Both the position numbers and the translations under genes were made by a program. From assembly GCF_963678635.1 (NCBI RefSeq), contig NC_087065.1, positions 44,859,919-44,923,918 of the forward strand: a DNA stretch of 64,000 bases. Reading direction: 5' to 3'. Every line of letters starts with the position of its first letter. Within the stretch, counting starts at the first letter, position 1. The notes under the pieces were generated by a model. That model searched no databases, was not told the origin of the DNA, and saw nothing but the letters and a program-made list of their open reading frames with translations. Of this stretch, positions 34,701-40,700 are shown piece by piece. This DNA comes from Symsagittifera roscoffensis (Eukaryota > Xenacoelomorpha > Acoela > Convolutidae).

Positions 34701-37700
34701 CTTCTCCTTCGACGTTACTATAACCGGAGAATTTTGGAATCTACCACAACTCGACTTTCTTCGTTCGGTACTTGATCGCTCCGCCCCCGATCGTTTATAT
34801 CATGTTCCTCGGCTGATTCACTGTCAATGTCTTCATACTGCGTTACTGTCTTCTGTTGTTTGCTTCTTGGCTCTTCTCCCATTGGACTTCTCTTTGTCTC
34901 AGATCCACCCACAGTAGACTACACAGGCAGTCTGGATTTTGCAATGTCACTCTTCCGATAAACTGCACCAGCAGCCGTCTTTACAGTCGAGGGTGTCTCA
35001 GCCACAATTTTCCTTTTAAGTGGTATCGTTAGAGCCTTTCCAATTTTCCGTTGCTCGTGTTTACGGAGAAAATTACCTGATTAATTGTCAATCTCTGCAG
35101 TCTGTTTATCTTCGATAAATCCTCGTTCCCATGAATACAAAAATTATTTTCTGAGTTCAGGGTTTATCGTGCTGGTCTCGTCTACGACTCGTCTCAACTC
35201 ACTATCTGATATGTCTCTTCGAGTGATGTTCCATCTCGCTTTTGCCTCCAGTAATTGCTTCAACTCCTTCGCTCTTGCTCGTTCTTTTGCTGCGGCCGTA
35301 TTACGTAGGAACAGTGGACTGACATCGCGACTATTCTGTCCTTTCCGAATAATTTTCACGTTATCCCTCGACTGGTCTATGCGTCTTTTCTTCTGAGAAG
35401 CTGTTAATGCTGATCTTTCCAAATGTTCTTTATCTAAACGACCAAACTCATAAAGGAATTTATCTCTCGAAATTTTAATTTCAGTTTTGGGTGATCGACC
35501 GAAATGCGCCTCAAATGGTGACAACTTAATCGTTTTCTGTTTATTCCATCTTAAGTCCCTAATGATTGTACTTAAGCAAAGTTTAATCGATTGTACATTT
35601 TCATCGAGAAGCATAACACCCAATCTTCGTTTAATAGTCAGTATTGTTCGTTCTACCAAGCCACATCCTCGATGATCACTGCCCCGACAAAATTTTTGTG
35701 TAATATTATTTTCTGTGCAAAATTTTTGCATCGTCTTTCTCTTAAACCCGGAAAACTGATCTGTTTTAATCGACTGCGGTATCCCATGTGTGTCAAAATA
35801 GGTACGAAGAAATTTTATTGTTGATGTTCCCCCAGTAGATTTTGTGACTTTAACTGATGGAAACTTAGAGTATCTATCAATAGCAACTAATAAAAATATC
35901 TTCTTCCCCTTATGGTTTTCGAGTGGGCCCGCATAGTCTAATTGCAATTTTTGCCTCGGCTGTGTCAACAATGGAAGTGGTTTAGCCGAATTTTTTGGGA
36001 TTATATATTCAGCGTTCTTACCGTAACGAGTGCAACTCCTACACTCTTCGGCCATGTTGACTATGTCTTTGTAGATGTGTGGCCACCATAAATAGTTGGA
36101 CACCTCTAACATTGCTTCCTGACCGGGATGTCCTTGATGAAGTCGACGAAGCACAGCTTGTCTCAGCTTATCCGGTACGGCTAATTGGTTGTCCACCAAA
36201 AGACAATCATCCACCACAGACATCTGGTGCCACAGAGGATTAGTGTAGGGCCCCATTAGTTCAAATCCTTGCCTGTCATTACGCTCCACCACTCTCCTTG
36301 GGCAATCCATCCAAGTATCCTCTGTTACTAGTTCCGCCAGCAGACTTTTGTCGAATCATTTCGTGAGAGATAGTGGGCCATTCTCCGCATTTAGTTGCTC
36401 CGTCAGTTGATATTCGTTTTTTCGAGATCTGTGACCGACCCTTTTGGTTTGTTGAAGTGTAACAACACTAACTTCTGGTATTCCCTGTCCTCGATGCTAT
36501 CTCCGGTTAAATCCACTGCAATTACTTGCCCTATTCCTGCTTTATCTCTTGGTGTGTTCTGCAAAAGCGTTTTTGGACTCTGCATCAACGAAGTGGCTTC
36601 TAACTCCATCATTGATCTAGGATTATCAACTCTCTCCACCCCTATGAGTTACCAAAACGAAACTAATGCTGGTTGTGCTGTTACAGCAGTTGATGTTGAC
36701 TGACCGCTGTTTCCGGTGTTTGCCAGGAGTTGTCTGTGCATTGCTTTCCATTCCACCTGTGGTATTTCGTCTGAGTCCGAATTGTCTGAGTCTGTTTTAG
36801 TTGGAGTGCGCTGTATCGTCCTAGTCCTTTGGAATGTTGTTTCCGTTACTTCCTCACTCAACGTATCAATGCTATTCCAATCCTGTATTCGGTCATTTTT
36901 CTCCCTTTTCCGTTCTTTGATGCTTCGCCTGTTTTCATTTCCTTATTCTTCTTCAAACGCTCTTGATATGATAAATTTGAAATTATTTTAAGTTTTTCGA
37001 CCGACTGTATTGGCTGACAATTTTGAGATAAACTGATTTTTGAATTTTCGCCACTTTCTCGTTTAAACAATCGCGAACTTGTTTCGCTTTCGTTCCGTTC
37101 GTGCTTTGTCCGTTTTTGTCGGTTTTGGTTGCCAGAGCAACTGTTGGATGACGTGCTCTGATTTGACACATTTTGATCATTTTTAGATTATTCTAGAACG
37201 TTTTTCTTCCGGTCGAGCCCATCGTGATCACTAAATCGACTGTGTAAACAGTCGAGGGCTTTATGAAAGCTTTCTATTGATGAGACTACAAATTTTTCAT
37301 CCAACACTGACTCTGGCCACGGTTCACCGTTATTGTCTCTAGACAAGTAATCTACTATACCCATATCTTTTCCTGGTATATGAACAACCTTAAATTGATA
37401 GGGTAATAGTCTGTCTACCCATCTAGTCAGCCTAGATTGATAGGTTTTGTTTGACCTATTTTCATCTAAAGCGGAAACCAACGCTTTATGGTCTGTGGCT
37501 ATCACGAATTCCTTTCCTAACAAAAAATGTTTAAATCGATCAACAGACCATTTTACTGCTAGCTGTTCCAGCTCATTTGTGGAGTATTTTTTTTCTTGAC
37601 GCAAATATCTCGACGCAAATGCGATTAGTACCCACTCCCCCTCGGCTTTTTGTTGTTCCAACGATGCGCCTAACCCACTATGACTGGCGTCACATTTACT

Positions 37701-40700
37701 CTAATAGCCAATTTAGGGTCGTAATAGTCAATTTTAGTTATATTCGCAACCGCTATTTTCATCGATTCGAATATTTCCGAATGTTTTTCCCTCCATTCGA
37801 ATTTTTTAACCTGAATTTTTACACTTTTTAGTTTCTTTTTCTCGTTCTCTTCTCGCAATAGAGGTCTCAGTTTTTCAGTTAATTTAGCCGCATTTGGAAT
37901 GAATATGGCCAAATGGTTAATGCGACCCAGAAAATGACCTGAGTGGTCTCAATGATGTTGGCGGACTAAGCTTCAATATCGCTTCCTTTTTTGTTATTTT
38001 TGGTGAAATACCGTCTAACGATAACTTGTGTCCCAGCCAGTTTACCTCATTTTGAAAGAATTCACATTTAGACAGCTTTAATGCCAGGTTTTCTTTGTCT
38101 AATTTTTCCAGCACGTTCTTAATCAGTTTTTCATGTTCGTGTTCACTCCCTTTAGATACAATAAGTAAGTCATCAAGGAAACAGAACGTAATTTTCGCAT
38201 GATTTAGAGTTCTATCCATAGCTGGCATGTCTGCAAGGCCATAAAGTTCGGTAAGAAACCTGTATGTTCCAGTGGCTTGTCCGCCTTTGATATTAAAGTT
38301 GCATTGTTTAGCTGTCTCTGCAGTCAACTTTAATTGACTGTACGCATACTTCAAGTCTAATACTGAGAAATGCAACGTTACGTTTGTATTTGCTGTATCT
38401 ATTTGACTGACCCAACCCAGTAACTCATCAACATTAGGCATTTGATATTTGTTTTTAAACAACTGCCTGTTGATGGGTTCCGCATCTAGAGCCATTTTTA
38501 TGGAATGATCTTTTTTTACTGTGATTACAATAGGTGCTATAAAACAATCGCTAGTACATTTGTCCAGACGTTTTATCACTGCTATTCCAATCCTGTATTC
38601 GGCCATTTTTCTCCCCTTTCCGTTCTTTGATGCTTCGCCTGTTTTCATTTCCTTATTCTTCTTCAAACGCTCTTGATATGATAAATTTGAAATTATTTTA
38701 AGCTTTTCGACCGACTGTATTGGCTGACAATTTTGAGATAAACTGATTTTTGAATTTTCGCCACTTTCTCGTTTAAACAATCGCGAACTTGTTTCGCTTT
38801 CGTTCCGTTCGTGCTTTGTCCGTTTTTTGTCGGTTTTGGTTGCCAGAGCAACTGTTGGATGACGTGTTCTGATTTGACACATTTTGATCATTTTCAGATT
38901 ATTCTAGAACGTTTTCGTTCCGGTCGAGCCCATCGTGATCACTAAATTGACTGTGTAAACAGTCGAGGGCTTTATGAAAGCTTTCTATTGATGAGACTAC
39001 AAATTTTTCATCCAACACTGACTCTGGCCACGGTTCACCGTTATTGTCTCTAGACAAGTAATCTACTATACCCATATCTTTTCCTGGTATATGAACAACC
39101 TTAAATTGATAAGGTAATAGTCTGTCCACCCATCTAGTCAGCCTAGATTGATAGGAAATGACCTGAGTTGTCTCAATGATGTTGGCGGACTAAGCTTCAA
39201 TATCGCTTCCTTTTTTGTTATTTTTGGTGAAATACCGTCTAACGATAACTTGTGTCCCAGCCAGTTTACCTCATTTAAAGAATTCACATTTAAACAGCTT
39301 TAATGCCAGGTTTTCTTTGTCTAATTTTTCCAGCACGTTCTTAATCAGTTTTTCATGTTCTTGTTTACTCCCTTTAGATACAATAAGTATGTCATCAAGG
39401 AAACAGAACGTATTTTTTGCATGATTTAAAGTTCTATCCATAGCTGGCATGTCTGCAAGGCCATAAAATCCGGTAAGAAACCTGTATGTTCCAGTGGCTT
39501 GTCCGCCTATGTTATTAAAGTTGCATTGTTTAGCTGTCTCTGCAGTCAACTTTAATTTACTGTACGCATACTTCAAGTCTAATACTGAGAAATGCAACGT
39601 TACGTTTGTATTTGCTGTATCTATTTGACTGACCCAACCCAGTAACTCATCAACATTAGGCATTTGATAATTGTTTTTAAACAACTGCCTGTTGATGGGT
39701 TCCGCATCTAGAGCCAATTTTATGGAATCATCTTTTTTTACTAAGATTACAATAGGTGCTATAAAACAATCGCTAGTACATTTGTCCAGACGTTTTATAT
39801 GCCCTTCTTTTAATAGTTTTTCCATTTCTTCATGTACTTTTTCCTGTATGTGTATTGGAATCCTTCTCCATTTTTCTTGTAAAGGACAAAGTGGATATTT
39901 GAACTTTGTACTGACGACATGATTTTTCGAACACCCCTGACGATCAAAAAGGTCTTTAAATTTTCTAAAAAATTTGTTTTTCGAATCTTCTGGCTGTACG
40001 CACAGTAGCACATCAAACCTTGTCTTTTGGTGCCAGCTTCTGTGTTGTGTGTATCCCCACTTTGCTCTGTAAGTCCAGTCCCAATATACATCTCGTGCGT
40101 CGTTCTGTAATCAGAAACAATGCTACCACTACTTCCCACCCTGCCGAACGGATGGTTGTGGTGATTGCTCCCAATATATTAATTGGCTTTTTATTGCAGT
40201 CTATAAATTGAGCGGTCAAATTTAGATTCTCCCGTGGAATAAACTTCGTCTTTTTAGAAGACTCTAAATTTTATTTTGCTGTAGCCCAATTTAAGATCGA
40301 TACTGGACTACCTGTGTCAATAGTCATATTGATGATTTGATGATCAATTCAGACCAAAGCTTTCAATGACTTTATTTGTTGTGATCGAGGATTCCTGCGA
40401 ATATCAACTTTTTGTATGTCTTTACTGCTATCCCCGATTTTCAATTTTCTATTCGCTTGCTGTTTTATATATTCATCTATTTGTTCCATTGACAAAATCT
40501 CCGATTCTATTGCCATTATTTCGAACTCATCACATGAGTCAAAAGACTGAATCAAATTACACTCCTCATCTGAGCTAGATGTTTTTTCAGCAATTTCATT
40601 TACTTGTTGTGACCTACACATTTTTGCAAAATGATTTGGTTTAGAACAATTTTTACATGTTTTGCCCATGGCGGGACATTTCTTCAAATGTCCTTCTCCA

